NCBI GenBank assembly: GCA_026419785.1
Contig: JAODTK010005608.1
Coordinates: 140,515 to 204,514 of the forward strand
Length of the DNA stretch: 64,000 nt
Source of the DNA: Sclerodactyla briareus
Taxonomy: Eukaryota; Echinodermata; Holothuroidea; Dendrochirotida; Sclerodactylidae
Direction of reading: 5' to 3'
Below the pieces are notes generated by a model. The model saw only the letters and a list, made by a program, of their open reading frames with translations. It was not told where the DNA came from and made no database searches. Of the stretch, positions 33,451 through 47,320 are shown piece after piece. The translations under genes were made by a program, and so were the position numbers. Numbering within the stretch: position 1 is the first letter of the stretch; each line of letters starts with the position of its first letter.

Positions 33451-33954
33451 TTGTGAGTACAGAATAATCAACAATAAAATTAAACATGCCGTACAGTGTC
33501 TTCATAAGTCACGACAAAGGCAAGCTCTTTCTCGATGGAGAATCTTATACACAATCGGGTGCATAGCGAAATATTTTGTGTGCTGCAGTTGGCCTGTAAT
33601 AGAACCGTCGGTCATAGTCTCTTCATTCGAGTTTGTTCGAACGTATCAGGAACCGCAGAACCCACGGGCCCTCTTTCAGCTCCGAGGGTACTTGTCATCC
33701 TATAGGATACACGTTAGGACTAAACATTGTTTCACGTTGTACTTTATCTCCCCACCCTATTGTTCCTTTTTCGCAGGAGGACGAGGTGAGAACATATTTC
33801 GACAGCAGACTTTCTTCAGGTACCTTTCACGGTTTAGTAAGAGTAATGGAATATAAATAAAAAATGAACATATGTTCGTCCATGTTGATTACAAGTAATA
33901 ATAATGTTAATTAAAATAGAAAGTAGTAATTATAACAATGAGAGAAATAGTAGA

Positions 33955-33976
33955 TAATATAATAATAATATAATAA

Positions 33977-34048
<72 letters not shown>

Positions 34049-34050
34049 TA
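33955..34050. repeat. TAA microsatellite
   Basis: Nearly perfect (TAA)n of about 95 bases. Confidence 0.95.
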
Positions 34051-34072
34051 ATTCCGTGTGCAGTCCTAACAC

Positions 34073-34213
34073 TAGACGAGCAGCACCAGTTCGGGTTGCC
34101 GGTGTTCAGTTTAACGATGAGGTGTGCGAGTTATATCAGCAGCGTTATATCACTGGGTACAGCCACACCATTGGAGCTCCGCTGTTGCAACCTAAACTAT
34201 CGATAGAATGCAG
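34073..34213 (+). CDS. Exon-like open stretch of unknown function
   Basis: Bounded by TTCCGTGTGCAG and AG/GTGAGC. One frame is open throughout and reads RRAAPVRVAGVQFNDEVCEL, then YQQRYITGYSHTIGAP and LLQPKLSIECR. The splice signals and length (about 141 bases) fit an exon. I do not recognise the domain and there is no second copy in the window. A following frame (34230-34478, begins MEWARNIHYRVVEVGKSLSL) may be unrelated. Confidence 0.3.
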
Positions 34214-34489
34214 GTGAGCATCGTTTTCAATGGAATGGGCTCGCAACATACATTATAGAGTCGTGGAGGTGGGCAAAAGTCTCTCTTTACAACTGTGTTC
34301 AAATCAGGCTTTGGTTAGACTCTTGCCTATTGATGATAAAGACAAGCTTGTAACTCCTTGTAGTCATTACTACTTGCAAGGGAGAATTAATTTTCGCATG
34401 TTCAGACTTTGCAATAGGTATAGTTATTTTATTTTTATTATCTATCGGCCCGAAGGGCCACCAGATGAAATATTGTAGTCAACTTGCCA

Positions 34490-34860
34490 TTTCACCTATA
34501 TTTACGTGCTGTTGCCATAGCAATGGTTACTTATGGGACCCTAGTGGTGGTTAGGTACTATCCACTGAGGGGGTACCCAATGGTGGGATACCATGCGTGT
34601 GCCGGGGATCCAGCAATGAGGTGCATCTGCGAAAGGTCCGTTGAGTGTGTTGCGTGTGTGTGTGTGTGTGTTTGCGTGTCCGTCAATTGTTGATGGTTTT
34701 TTTCGCAAATATCTCCATTTTGGAATGGCTGAACAAAGTCAAATTTTGCACAAACTGATAAGTCCACAAAACACAAAAAATTAGGAATTTAGAGGAGCAA
34801 AAAAAGAAATTGGGGCAATTCTCAATTTTACGACTTTTCACTATTTTTCAGATATTCACT
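34490..34860. repeat. Probable interspersed repeat with GT microsatellite
   Basis: A GGGTACCCAATGGTGGGATA, GGGGATCCAGCAATGAGGTG segment followed by (GT)n at 34647-34672 and CGCAAATATCTCCATTTTGG resembles dispersed repeat text. There is no internal second copy, so it is judged by style only. Confidence 0.3.
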
Positions 34861-35164
34861 GTATCGAGGGCCGAATGATTTCAAACTTTGTGAGGTGAAA
34901 AGGCACACATTCAACTTTCCCATGGCAATCAGCCGAAAATTACCAAAAAGACTTATTTTATAAATTCCGTTTATTTTAAATCGCGAAAAGGCAGCAGGTT
35001 AGAAAAAAACTGATTAGTTCCACATTTGCCGATGAGATCCTGCAATATGGGGATTGCCCCTCCTGTTTTATTTTTGGTCCCCTGGTATCTGTTGATTCCA
35101 TTGTGAATTTCGGGAAGTGTGTGGTCCATGGTAAAAAAACGTAGCAGGTAATGTTAAAAGAATG

Positions 35165-35262
35165 TGCTCAAATCGAATCCAGTTCTCTAAACATCGCACC
35201 TTCATGATGGCGCCTGGTCGAAGCGCTCTGCCGCCGGCTGAGCTAATCCGCCTTCCAAATAG
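35165..35262 (-). mobile_element. tRNA-like SINE head or tRNA pseudogene
   Basis: The minus strand reads GGCGGATTAGCTCAGCCGGC and continues GGCAGAGCGC, giving a perfect GCTC...GAGC D-arm and box A. An anticodon-like stem GCGC...GCGC follows, then GGATTCGATT as a box-B-like word. The acceptor stem and T-arm do not pair, so it is not a working tRNA gene. Confidence 0.5.
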
Positions 35263-38200
35263 AATATATCAGCAAGAGACAGCTTTTGGAATATAGATTT
35301 GTAGATTTCTATTGAGGTGCTATCTAACCAATGCAAGGTGTACATACGAATCTTAGGTAATACAGCCCAGTATTCCAAAATGGCTGGTAGCCGATCAGGC
35401 AGAGGTATTTATCGATAGGTAGCGGCGGAAACATGGCGGGCACATAGGGGTACAGGAAATCGATTTACCTCACTCATTTTAGCGAGGGTTGCAACTTGCT
35501 ATCAATGTTTTATCTAACCATTCAAGCACACTGATTATCTCAGACAAACCGATAGACAAATCTGATTAATCTAACTCAAATCATGCATTCGTTATCGTTT
35601 TAATGCTCATACCGCCTCCCATAAAGGCTTAATTATATTGAATAATTCCCCCTCCCTCTATAATTACATGCGAACAAAAGAATGCCCTCATTGGAATGGA
35701 ATTTCGCACGCTGCCCCATAAGGAGTCCAAAATGGAAGTATATCTCAGACGCTTGGAGGGGGCATGTTTAAATGTCACAATACTCGAAAAGGATTCAGAC
35801 AAATAGCGCATGACTGGAAACCGATATATAGAGGGGGGGAAAAAACTGGTGGCAATATACATTCTTGAATGAGGAAAATATCGGGAATTCACTACCTTCC
35901 TCTATGCACCTATATGCTACACAAAACTGCCTTTGAAATGAATTTCGTTTTACGCTGGTAGAGATTGTCGAGATCAACGGTAAACTCGGGACCCTGGGAA
36001 TGTACATGTACAACAAGATATGTGCAGGCGGAATATAAACTGCCGACGTGTATATTACCGCAGAAAGGACTGTGTTGACCTCTTTTTGGAGAAGCACATT
36101 AATTTGACCCCCAGTGACTTGAAAATGCCCTCCTTCGTTCAGAACTAAACTGTAGTCTCATTTTTTTTCATGCAAATTGGACCTCCGGTGACCTTCACAT
36201 GTTGTTAGAAACAAAAAACAGTTACATCCACTAAGATCCGTTCAATTCTGAAAAAGTTAGAAAAATCTGAAGAAGAAAGAAATAGAAAAACAAATATGGA
36301 CCGCCGGGGACTTCGGAATCACCGTCATGTTTTTCGGGACCACCTTTGTCCCCACTCACTGAGTTTCGTATGTAATTCGCTGTTAAAACCTGACAAATAG
36401 AGGGCAGCCGACATGCGGCCGAGCCCATTTCCGAACCGTATCAAAAAAAAAAATCCAGATCCATCGGATGAAGGGTGCGTAAATAGTCACTGCGGTATCG
36501 ACTTAAAGTTCCCGGCGGCGGCGGTGGGCAGCAGAGACGGCGGCTCCACATCAAAACCCAAAATATCCTGAACACTTGAAAGGTGTGGGGGGTATTGTCT
36601 TATGAAAACACGTGACTCTTTTCTACATAGAAGCTCACCAATCTCGGAGATTCCATCGCAAACTGTTCTGCGCGGCCTGACGTTAGACTCGGGGCTGAAT
36701 ACACCGCGCACAATTGTTCCTTGTTAGGCGCCACGAACGGGGACGCTGGCTAATCTTGCTACTGGCTACCTATACCCACCACGTTGAGTATGGCCGTATG
36801 TCCGCAGGGGCGTGAATCGAGCAAATGCGTGGGGGTTTAGTGGGAATTCAAAAAAAGTCGGTCTCGGAGCGCCCCCAAAGTGGCGAGAATACAATGTTAT
36901 TGGACACAAAGTACGGTAGGAACCTCTTATAACGAACCACGGTATGGTAACTGCGGAGAAAAAACCCCCTCCCCCCACCCCCACACTCCCCACGGAGAGG
37001 CTAAAGAAAGTCAAAAAAAGTACACTCCCATGATAAATCGGAAAATTGTGTACTTACGCACGTGTATGTCAGGGAAAAGTGATTATTATTCCTATCGGTC
37101 TTGACTTACACACCTCTCGCATGGACACTCACTATGAGGGTCTCGGTTTAGCGAACAGCTAGATATATTGCTATTTTCTAAGTGTAGAGTCGAACACATG
37201 GTCGTTTTCCACAGTCGATGTTATGCAAGTTCACGAATGACCGGACCCCCGGGGGGAAGAGGGGAGCCTAGCTCCATGTACACGATGTTAGGAGCCAGCT
37301 TATTGGTCGTTAGACGGACAATACGAAGTTGAAATAAGGTGGGTGATGACTTGTAAGATATTGATGTTTATCTTCTCATACGTTTTCCTCTGCAGTTTCT
37401 GGCATGAGTGAGTCAACGAGAGAGAGGGAAGCAATGTGCCTTATCACCCAACGCGGATACAACAATTCGCTGGATTAGGAGAGGGGTAAGCCCACTGTCT
37501 ACATTAGACCTACTAACCTCAAAAAACACTAGGATTGTAGCGAATCGGAAGTCGATACGGTAGGTCCTAAATTACCTATAGCGCAGTGATTGGTTGAGAT
37601 AGAGCCATGCTGTTTAGTTTGGCAACATTTGAGTGAACAACGTAACCGTTACAGCAGGATTCCTGCTCCGTTCCTATATTTCTTCCTTTTTGTAACGCCT
37701 CGAAAACTCGTGGATATGTGAATATGCTGTTTTTTTTGAAGGTTGAACAAAAAGCACGTATGCCATTAACAGCATGATATATATAAATGAAATAAAAACT
37801 GAAAAACACATTAACTGTCAAAGGCCTATGCTGGTCATCCATTTCGACAACCAATTTGTTCCTTAGATCATGAACACGTCGACCTGCCTGATGGCAAAAT
37901 GCGTCGGAAAGGGCAACAAAAAAAAACACACAAATATTACCAAGTATTCAAATTTTTCCAATTATTCATCTCCAATTTGATATTATCAGGGTACATATTC
38001 TAATACAAACGTAGTGTAATGCACTCGTGAATCGTGATTATAGTTTACACTCGACTCGGTTGATAAAAAACCTTCCGTAGTACGGATCACTTGGATTCAA
38101 AAACGTTGTGGCGGCGTACAATGCCATTAGAGTATTCGCACAGTTTATTTAGACCGAATTTTAAACAGGAAGGAAAATATATTGCTTCAGGATATTAGAA

Positions 38201-41200
38201 AATAATATTAGAAAGGATTTCAGTTGCACGCAAAGTTAGAATAGGCCTAAGTAGGCTCATCTGAAAAAGAACAGAACGCAAACACTGCATACTGATTCCT
38301 GCATTAATTGGCTGATACGAATTCTCCACATATATGACCCTGCTGGTTGGGTAGGTATGGTGATAGGTTTTGAGACATCGAATCTCATTCTGTTAACCTC
38401 AGATAAACTTTGAACTGGACGGGACAACAACAACAAGGGGGGTGGTGGTGGTGGTAAGGCAACAAAGCACAGAGGAGTCGGCACTTTTCAAAGTATAGCC
38501 AGTTATGCCCGTATTGGTCTGATTAGTGGTTGTCCACGATAAACGACCGAATTCTTTTCGAGAGGCTGGGTAAATACGAGGTATTCTGTCATTGACCAGA
38601 TGCTAAGAGGTATATGCTCTCTTGTCTAATTAACGTGATTTTTTTTTTTTTTTTTTAACAGAAAAAAGGTTTTGCAGACATCTAAAATGCTAAAATTACG
38701 GACGCCTTATGAAAGTGTCCATCTACTGTTGTAAGCCCAATCAGCTCAAACTCAATGTTTGCAATTGCGCGCCTAGGTCCTACAATTTTCTACTAGCATC
38801 AGTCTGAGAATCGTCAAACTTTTCCACTTCCCCAGCGCGACATATATACAATCCCATCAGTTGCATTGATTCACATATTTCCCAAAGGCTAGCAAGAAAA
38901 TTTCTTCAATATTCGTGAAAAATAACATTTTAAACGCTACCTCTATTCTTTTTGTTCCTCTCTTTTTTTTTTCCACTTCTTGTGGCCTATATGTGGGAAG
39001 GATTCTTTTTCAGCAGGTCGGGAGATGGGCCGACAACGCTAATGGTATCAATGTAGTGACTGGTCCACTCTACACTATGCCCGTGACGGATTCGCAGGAC
39101 CAAACGCTATCATAAATGATCATAGTTGAACTCTTAGATAGAAATTATCCAATATTGAATTCCTCATTAATGCCGATAGTTGACCTCTAGTGGATGACGG
39201 ACGTGGTTATACAGTACAGACTAGTAGTAGAACGATGCCCACCCACCGGCACGAGATGTTTATTTGTAGTCATCAGACAGGTCTAATATAATTGTCTTCC
39301 AGTCGGTCATGTTTTGCTTGTCGTTATTAGCCGCGTTGTGCGAGAGCATAGACATGCCTTATCCAGCGCATCAGGGGGTAAATACTGATTTTCCTGACTT
39401 ATGTTTCCTGTCGGAATTAAACCAATCAATTAGCTTTTGCGCGTGTCCATTCTCAACACGGAGTGAAAAACTATAGACAAGCCTCTTAACATTTATAACT
39501 GGAGTTTATATTTCATTGATTTTTCTAAAGTACATCCAATTTTAACCTTTGTTCATATCATCATATCATCTGTATTCTTCCTTGGTATACGAATCGCGAC
39601 ATACACCTAATTCCGAGTCACTATTCTTATGGTACGCTCTTCGAATTGCTGCGAGCTTCATATGTCTTCCTCATGCTCAAACATCGAACAGCATCGTTTT
39701 ATACTACCAAACATGGACGGGATCTATACCTGTCAGGTAATTGTCCAATTAGTCTGAAGAGCCAGTCAGTCGTCTTCGAAACAACAGTAAAACACGTTAG
39801 GCTACATCAACAGGGCACACCAGAATAGAATCGGACGATTATCTATGTCAATTATGGCGTAATTGCCTCCTGTTTAGCTAGCTACAATCGAGGTATGATG
39901 TTGGACAGACCCCAATCAATGCTGTTTTTTTCTCGACTCAGTAGTTTACTGAAACAGATACTAATATTTGCATAGTGGTAACGGGCTTTTCTCACGGCAC
40001 ACAAAGAAATAGACGCGTTTAATGACCTGTCACATGGCCTGAATACAATCTTGGTGTTCCGACACTGTTGGCGGTGTTGTCTGTAGGAGGAAACGACCGT
40101 GCAACGTATGTGTGGCACCAACAGTACATTCCTATATAGGTAAGTAGTGGGAGCTGTCTTCCAACCACCACCTTGAGAGATGTCGGTACGCTAACTGAAG
40201 ATTCCCGGTAGACTTTGCAGGGACCAACATATTTTAAATTCTGGGGTCTGGGGTTTTAATATTCAGTCGCTGCTGACCACATTAAACTGCTCGATTTGTG
40301 TTTCGTTCGAATCAATCCCTGATCCTGCACAGTTCGGTGCACCTCTTGCAATACCCCCACCACGTATTGTTGCGAATAGTGTGCCGCCATTATGTGGACG
40401 AAGTATATTAACCCATAAGTCATAGGTCATTAGAGTTCACCAACATGATTCAGGTAGGTCTTCGTGGTTGCCATTTTGCATTCCTGTAAAGGGAAACGAC
40501 AAATTTGTATCGGTGGGGAAATCATGGTGTAGATCACTATTCGAATGCTTTATGCATTTGAAAATGGAGCATGACAAATGTTGACAGTAGTTTTTTTCCA
40601 TCCTTAAAATTTGTGAAAGCAGGGAATGACGGTAGGAGAATAATCCCTAAAAATCTAAGAATTATGAAACCAAATAATCGGTATCGTTCAACTTTCAACA
40701 CTGTATTGGTGCATGTACCTACTAAAAAAATGCTTCCTCTGATATATACCACCGTGACTAATAATCCTCTGCACAACTTGTTCTTTCTAACCGACCTCTG
40801 CGGAATACGTGGAACACCCTCGAGCCAGTATAGGTGACGTGGAGAAAACTACCAGGGCTTTCATTCTTCTCCGACGCGAACTTGGACGACTACCAGCAAA
40901 TCCGTCTAGCTAGATACATATAGGGGATCTATGGAAAGACTACTAGCCCCATATGTGATAACTGATCACATATTAATCAAATTATTAACCTGGTTCTCTT
41001 ATATAGCGATTTATCACTGTTCATACAATATTCACGCACTTCAGATCACACACAGATTATATTATTACCCCCTTGATGATTAGCGTACTTGTCAATCCCA
41101 AATTATATATGTCATTTTCCTTTCTGTTTTCTTTTTCTTCTGACTAAGCCAGTTGTACCACTCCATCGTGTCCCTGTGGACTTCCTCAGCAACCACATGC

Positions 41201-41500
41201 GGCGCTTCCTTTTTTTGGGCGTGTCACTTTACAAGGTACTCACTCTTAGTGGGTGGCGTGGAAATCGAGAGACCTTCGAGAACACTTCCGAAGAAAAATC
41301 CCAGTTTTTCTGGAATCGGCCTCGCAATCGCATAGAGCATTCTCCATATTAAGCGACCTCAAGGGAGCCAAAAAACTAATCCGGAGATGGGTGTTTTTTT
41401 TGTCATTTGGATTAAATCGTAATCCTTAGAAAGTTGAATCAACACTGTACCTGGTTACATGGCCACTGAAACTACATCAATATCCAAATCCCAACTCAAA
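35263..41500. other. Long stretch without recognised genes
   Basis: A diverged TGACCT-type patch lies at 36070-36205 and poly-T at about 38640-38655. Two minus-strand open frames are slightly better than random: 36487-36711 (74 residues, VCDGISEIGELLCRKESRVF, GC-rich) and 37576-37929 (117 residues, includes ALSDAFCHQAGRRVHDLRNK after a possible CAG acceptor). Neither shows a family motif. The plus frame 40571-40837 is open but featureless. Confidence 0.35.
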
Positions 41501-41509
41501 CACTTACCA

Positions 41510-41790
41510 CAATAAACTCGAACACACTCCACACAAATCCACTAGAACACTATCCACAGACCAGACCACCGTAACCATCACATATTACTCAAGCACTAAT
41601 CCCATCAACTGCAATGCTATACTCAGACCGCTGGGATACGATTACATACTACTACTACTGAAACACTTGCACAGACTGCTGGCGGGGAACACTATCCAGG
41701 GACCCCTGGACCTTTATTCACAAACCACTGGACCACTATCCAACAGACCACTGGAGCACTATTCCATAGCTCCTAGAACACTCTCTACGA
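41510..41790. repeat. Degenerate minisatellite, about 20-21 bp period
   Basis: Repeats of CCACTGGAxCACTATCCACAGA-type words, clearest at 41710-41780 and fading to the left. Non-coding. Confidence 0.7.
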
Positions 41791-44700
41791 CAACGTTGTA
41801 CAGAATTGATTAATTGAATTGAGGATTCCGCACCGACGATACGGTGCACTATATGTATATTTTACGCTTTGTCAATTGTTTGTGAAATTAGATAAATTGA
41901 TTCGACCTATGCAAATATTATTTTTCCTTTATTGTTTGATTACGGATGTACGGTGCACACAATAGTCGATCTCAGCACTTAATTCCAGCGTTCTTATGGG
42001 TGAAAGAAAGACTAGACAGGAAAGCTTGCCCCTGTCCGAACAGGACACAATTGGCCTAAGCTCAACTTGCCGTGTATTTCCATAGTCGTGGGATGTTTAA
42101 CTGGGAGTTTCGGTTCATTCAGCTGGTTTTTTCCCGGAGTAATCGTGTTTGCTTGTCTCTAGTGCTCGATGCTGCGAATGTTGGAAGGACGGTGTGCCCT
42201 ATTCGATTGCTCGGAAGGCCAACACAATTAGTTTATATTCAATACGACATTGACAGGACATGGGTGATCAAATATAACTACACTCCTCTTGACAATTACG
42301 AGCAACTGTCTTGAACCCTTTGAAACCTTGATAAATGAATGGATTTTCCAAACCTCTCCAAAGTGGTACATTGTGATTTTACGAACTTGATTCATTCGAT
42401 GATCCAAACCGCGAGGGCGGTTTGACCATTCGTACATATAGTTGCAACTACAACTGATGTCCTCGCCAATTGAGCTTTCGAGTCCCACGTCGCTAATGAC
42501 CTTTGAAGCAGCCAAATTCAGTCTCTCCCCATCGTGCAGCTCAGATAATTTTTGCACTCCATACCTGGCTTATTTTTGGCATGGTTCCACACATTAAACA
42601 CAACGATATTTGGATCAGTTTGGCCGAAGACGACATAGAGTTGGGTGTCGAAATAATGAGTCTTCCAAGAAATGACGTATAACAGTGAGACAAGCCCAAT
42701 CGGAAAACGTCCCCTCGGCCTGTGGCTAAATTATGCCGTAGTTGTAGGATCAGTTAAACTGATGAGAAACCAAATGCACTCCCATACTCACCCACTAAAC
42801 ATCTTTCCTCTTACTGCTAGAAATCTCAATTATGGTAATACTGACAGGGGGAATGCGCCATTGAAACAAACCATTGCAGACTGAAACCCAACATGTGGAA
42901 ACACTCTCTTTCTGGGTTACCAGTTTCCATACCAACAGTAACTGGGAACGTGGTGTTGACATACGACTGATCATCTTCCATGGACAATGGGTTTCATGTA
43001 GAACGCAGACTCATTGTAGGTCGCTTACCTGGACATGCTGACAGATAAGATAAACACTATGCTGCCTGCTCTGCAGAGCAGGTGGTAATGTAAACGAAGA
43101 GAGCTCAATGGGAATGGCTGTGAGATATTGGGGTAATTAATCGGATCATTGAAATCTAATCACACAATGATTCACGCGAAAATGTAAGTCGGCTAGCCAA
43201 TGGCATGCCCCATCCATTCACAAGTTTCAACCCTGATCGCATGGTTTAGAAGTCTGAGTGAAACGTGTACGACAGGACGAACGACGAAGGAACGAATGAA
43301 CGGACGGAGAGACATGATTGACTGTATAGCTGCTCATCTGTCCGATGAGAAAACAGACACTTGTGGAACATCACCTTTCAAAAGAGCGTTATACTTGGAC
43401 AATGAGAACGATGTTCCAAGAATGACTGTGACCATTGCAATGCAACCCCTGAAATTTACTTGAGAAGTTCATTCTCCACCGGTACTATGGCGCAGTACGG
43501 AATGCGCTTATCCATTTCGGTTCCGCACTCCGGGGAGCTGCATTTGTTCTGCAGAATTTGTGTTTTGGCAATCATGGGCAATCATATTTCTCAGAATGTA
43601 AGAGTGTTCTCTTTTGAACATTTATGTGCTAGAATTGATATATGGAACCTAAAAGTTTATACCTGTGAGGTGGTAAGGTGAAAGCAGAACCGAAGGAGTA
43701 TTGTTTAACTCAGGTGCTGCCATGTGACCGTCTTATAATGCTACACTGTTTTTAACGATGAAGAAAACGAACTACCATGAATGACTCTAATGACTCAAGT
43801 AGGTATGAGTCGAGAGATATTTAAAATAGCCCTGATTCCTGGAGCTCCAGCATTGCTGGGTTCCGCGTGAACTCTATGTTTCTACGAGTATCACACTTGT
43901 TTTTTGTTAATCCGAGGGGGAGGCACATTAAAAAGTTGTAACATCGCCACCTTCTATGGAGAATCCGCACGTTCTACTAGGAATCAGTGTTGGTCTGACC
44001 TTTGATACTTAATCCTAATTCCTAGCTCTAACGAAGAATAAAAATACCACATATGCGATATAGGTTCCAAGCGCTTACGATACTACCAACTGACTGCATC
44101 AGTGTCGGACAAACCCACCCTATATAGAGCACATTCCTGTTTGTTCTATCCCGCCGCGCCCGCCGTTGTGTCACTCAACTTCTCGTGTCCCCGGGGGGAC
44201 TTCCAAAGAGGAAGCAACATCATGCCGTGTTTCCTACTATTTCACTTCACAGCTACTCATTTTACACGTGGTATCGTGAAAATCGAGGAGACCCATTCGT
44301 GGTGAAAGAGCATACGGGAACAGCTAGGAGTCAATCCCAAACCAAGTCGGGAGCTCCACGCCACTGAGCTAATCGTTTCTCAATATGCCACGAATAATAC
44401 TGTAATGTCATTGTGAATGACATGTGCTTGTGCTCCTCAGGATCACCAGTTTAGGTGGCTCCGCTGCTCCGCCGATCATTGCCCCTATTGTTACTTGCTT
44501 CTATTGTTATTTGCTCCTACTGTGCTCGGCCAAGCCTAGCTGCCTTTTGTCTAAGGTTACTTGATTTAGTTGGCCTAGTAAGCCCTGGCGCTGCCCCTTG
44601 GCTATTGTTACCCTTTGGTGATTACCAATGTTGGGTATAGCAGTTTAGCCAGAGGTATTCATCGTTCCAGGACTTAAGCTTGGTCCTTGTGCGTTGTTCT

Positions 44701-46140
44701 TTACTGGGTATGGGTTAGGGAATGACCTGGGTAAGATGTGAATACATCTGGGGATTGGTTTTCTATGGTTTATTACACATTTTGCATGGGATGGGGGGGG
44801 GGGATGGGGGGTATTTCGGTATTTCTGGGCTTGCTTGGTTGAACTATCCTCACTCTCAATGTTGTTTTTTTCTTAGTTTGGGTTCAAGGGGGTTTTGTAT
44901 TTGCTTAGTGCCTTCATTCTGGTAATCTGATATATAAGGTGTGTAAGCTCAGGAAACAGGATGATTATCAGTCTATCTACTCTGTAAGGAACCGGTTCAC
45001 TCCGTTCCATACGTGACTATTAGGAACTGGGTGTTTTAATTATCGAAGAATCTGTAACAGCATATTGCCCTGAAGTTGCATTATTGCTACCATTTCAGTC
45101 ACACATCATGATGAGAAAACGCTTATAGATGCCTTTTAACAGCAAGTAGATTTACTACTTCAACTTTTAACTGTCAGCGAGTATTTTTTACTCTGGAGCT
45201 GTAGTTTTGCTTTCAGTACTTCTTTTGCTGTGCTTGTGCTTTATTTATTGCATTTTAGTTTCGAGAATATACGGAAAAGATTCATTGGATCGTCTCCTTC
45301 GAACTTATTTGTTGTTGACCTATCAAAATACACCGTCCTATGGTCAAGAATCCTGCCCTACTGGCCTAGACGCTACGACAGAAGATCATTTGTTACAATA
45401 CCCACTGCAATTGGTTTCAATTTCGCTATATCTTCCAGCGTGCAAGCGAACCTCGGTTAATCTTCCGAAGTCGTGTAAGTTTATTATTACCAGGTAGACC
45501 AAACACCGTACGGGGTTTGGGGTGCCCATTGTACGCTTCTTTCATTATTGTCCGCTCTACCTATCGATGCAATACTCAGGACTCGGAAGAACGCACCAAT
45601 GTCCTTGTTCGTTAAGTATTCCCTGCAATTTGCAAATTGGCTTGAGGTACCAGTGATGCTCTGGATCTGCCTGAAAGGTGGGAATTGGTAATTCTTAATG
45701 ACAAGTTTCGAGATCAGTACATGTTATCGATTTCATTTGGCCTGTGACAACGAGAGACGTCCTGAGAGCAATATTACAGCCCTTGGCAGAAAATAAGCGC
45801 CCTCATATCGCTACTACAACCTCCTGACCGACGAGGGCTCCTAATAACGATACTAATAAACCAAGTACATAATCGTCCAATGAAATCGCTCGAATTGATA
45901 AAGTACTAGTAAAAAATTAGTGCAATCTCAAACGAGTTAGACAGACCTATCCGCCCCCTCCTCCGTTTCAACCATAACGTGGGGTTCCAAAAACAAATGT
46001 TCGATGGGAAACATGGTGATCGTGGTTTCGTTTATTATCTGTTCTCGCGTATGAACTCCCTCCCGTTATAGTGACTCCCCTACTAGTTGCGAGTAGAGCA
46101 CTACAGAGCAAAATTTATTTTATAATTCTTCTCATCATAG
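41791..46140. other. Stretch without recognised genes
   Basis: The longest frame is a minus-strand 109-residue ORF at 42228-42557 (contains KLSELHDGERLNLAASKVIS, DVGLESSIGEDISCSCN). It reads more like protein than its neighbours but matches nothing I know. A plus frame at 43200-43463 is likewise unidentified. A G run lies at 44793-44801. Nothing else stands out except the SINE head at 44300-44390. Confidence 0.35.
44300..44390 (-). mobile_element. tRNA-like SINE head
   Basis: The minus strand reads ACGATTAGCTCAGTGGCGTG and continues GAGC, giving a perfect D-arm and box A. GGGATTGACTCC follows as a weak box B. The T-arm is not paired, so it is a degenerate tRNA-derived SINE. Confidence 0.45.
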
Positions 46141-46149
46141 TCAATCAAA

Positions 46150-47320
46150 CTCGAAAACGTTTGACCTGACTCAAAAGAATAGGCATCATGTACTCATTAA
46201 TATGGGGACACCGCAGCATACCAATGAGAGATGAACATCCAGGCGAGGTCGAGTTATCGTGTTCAGTATTTTCCACAATTGACCCTCGGCTTATCGTGCT
46301 AACAAAGTGTTCAGACTTGACCTCTGTAGACCTCAAATGACCTTCAACATGACTAAGAAATGCCAAATGAGCTCCATTCATCACAGGTGGTGTCGAACTT
46401 CCGAACACTCATATAATTTGGTCGGATTTTCGCGGGAGGAGAGGGAGGGGGCAGCGTAGATGCCTGCGCAGTCGCCTGTAGAACAATATCAAGAGGTGTT
46501 CTTTTATATTATACCAAATGTCAATTTACCGGAAAAAGCTTTTCTGCCCCATGGTTCGTACAAACGGTTACACAAAAAACTGCACCAAAATGGGCAGAGT
46601 GGTGAGTCATTGGGTCCTTTCCGTTACCCTGGTGGAAAAATTGGTAACGGGAAAAACTTCGAGACTGCGCTTACCTCTTGTGATCAGGGTGGAGTCAATT
46701 GTACATTGGTACCATTTTTTCATCATTAGGGATCATAACACTCATTATGCGGAAACCCACAGACTAAGAATGATCTTGATCATCAGGTGGGGGGTCTCCA
46801 CAAGCTGAAATTGCCCAGAAATCGCCTCTCTTACAATTTTAAAATTTTTATAGGAGAAATGACCCCCTATCTATACCAAACAGACGATTCTTTTAATCCA
46901 CTGAGAAGATGCATACTGAATGTGAACTTGATCGAACCAATAATTCAATGCTTATCTTGTTCACAATGTTTTCAGAGACTTTGACTCTTGTTGATCCTCT
47001 AGAACCTTGACCTGACTCGATAGAATAGGATCATGTACTCATATGGGGAACCTACATACCAAGTATGAGGATTGAGGCCATTAATTTTTCCAAACGACCC
47101 CCGGTCAATAACAGAAACAATCGGTTCTTGTACCCCCTATAAGACGTGGACACCAACTTTGCGCTTGAACACTAACCTTCTCGACTCATCAGTTCACAGT
47201 TTGTTCAGACCTTTCACCTCGTTTGACCGCTATACCTTCGACCTAACCCCCCCAATGCCAAGCATGAGATCGATTCATCCAGTGGGTCGAGTGGTCGTGT
47301 TCACACCATCCTTAAACGCA
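46150..47320 (+). repeat. TGACCT-rich interspersed repeat cluster preceding unit 3
   Basis: At least three direct copies at about 46160-46400, 46680-46810 and 46970-47310. Shared words are TTGACCTGACTC, ATCATGTACTCAT, ATGGGGAACC, GATGAACATCCAGG/GATCATCAGGTGGGG and ATCGTGTTCA. This is the same family as at 19216-20260, in the same position relative to block D. Confidence 0.7.

Noticed and set aside
35165-35262. A functional tRNA gene
   Set aside because: The D-arm is perfect, but acceptor stem and T-arm do not pair, so it is treated as a SINE head or pseudogene.
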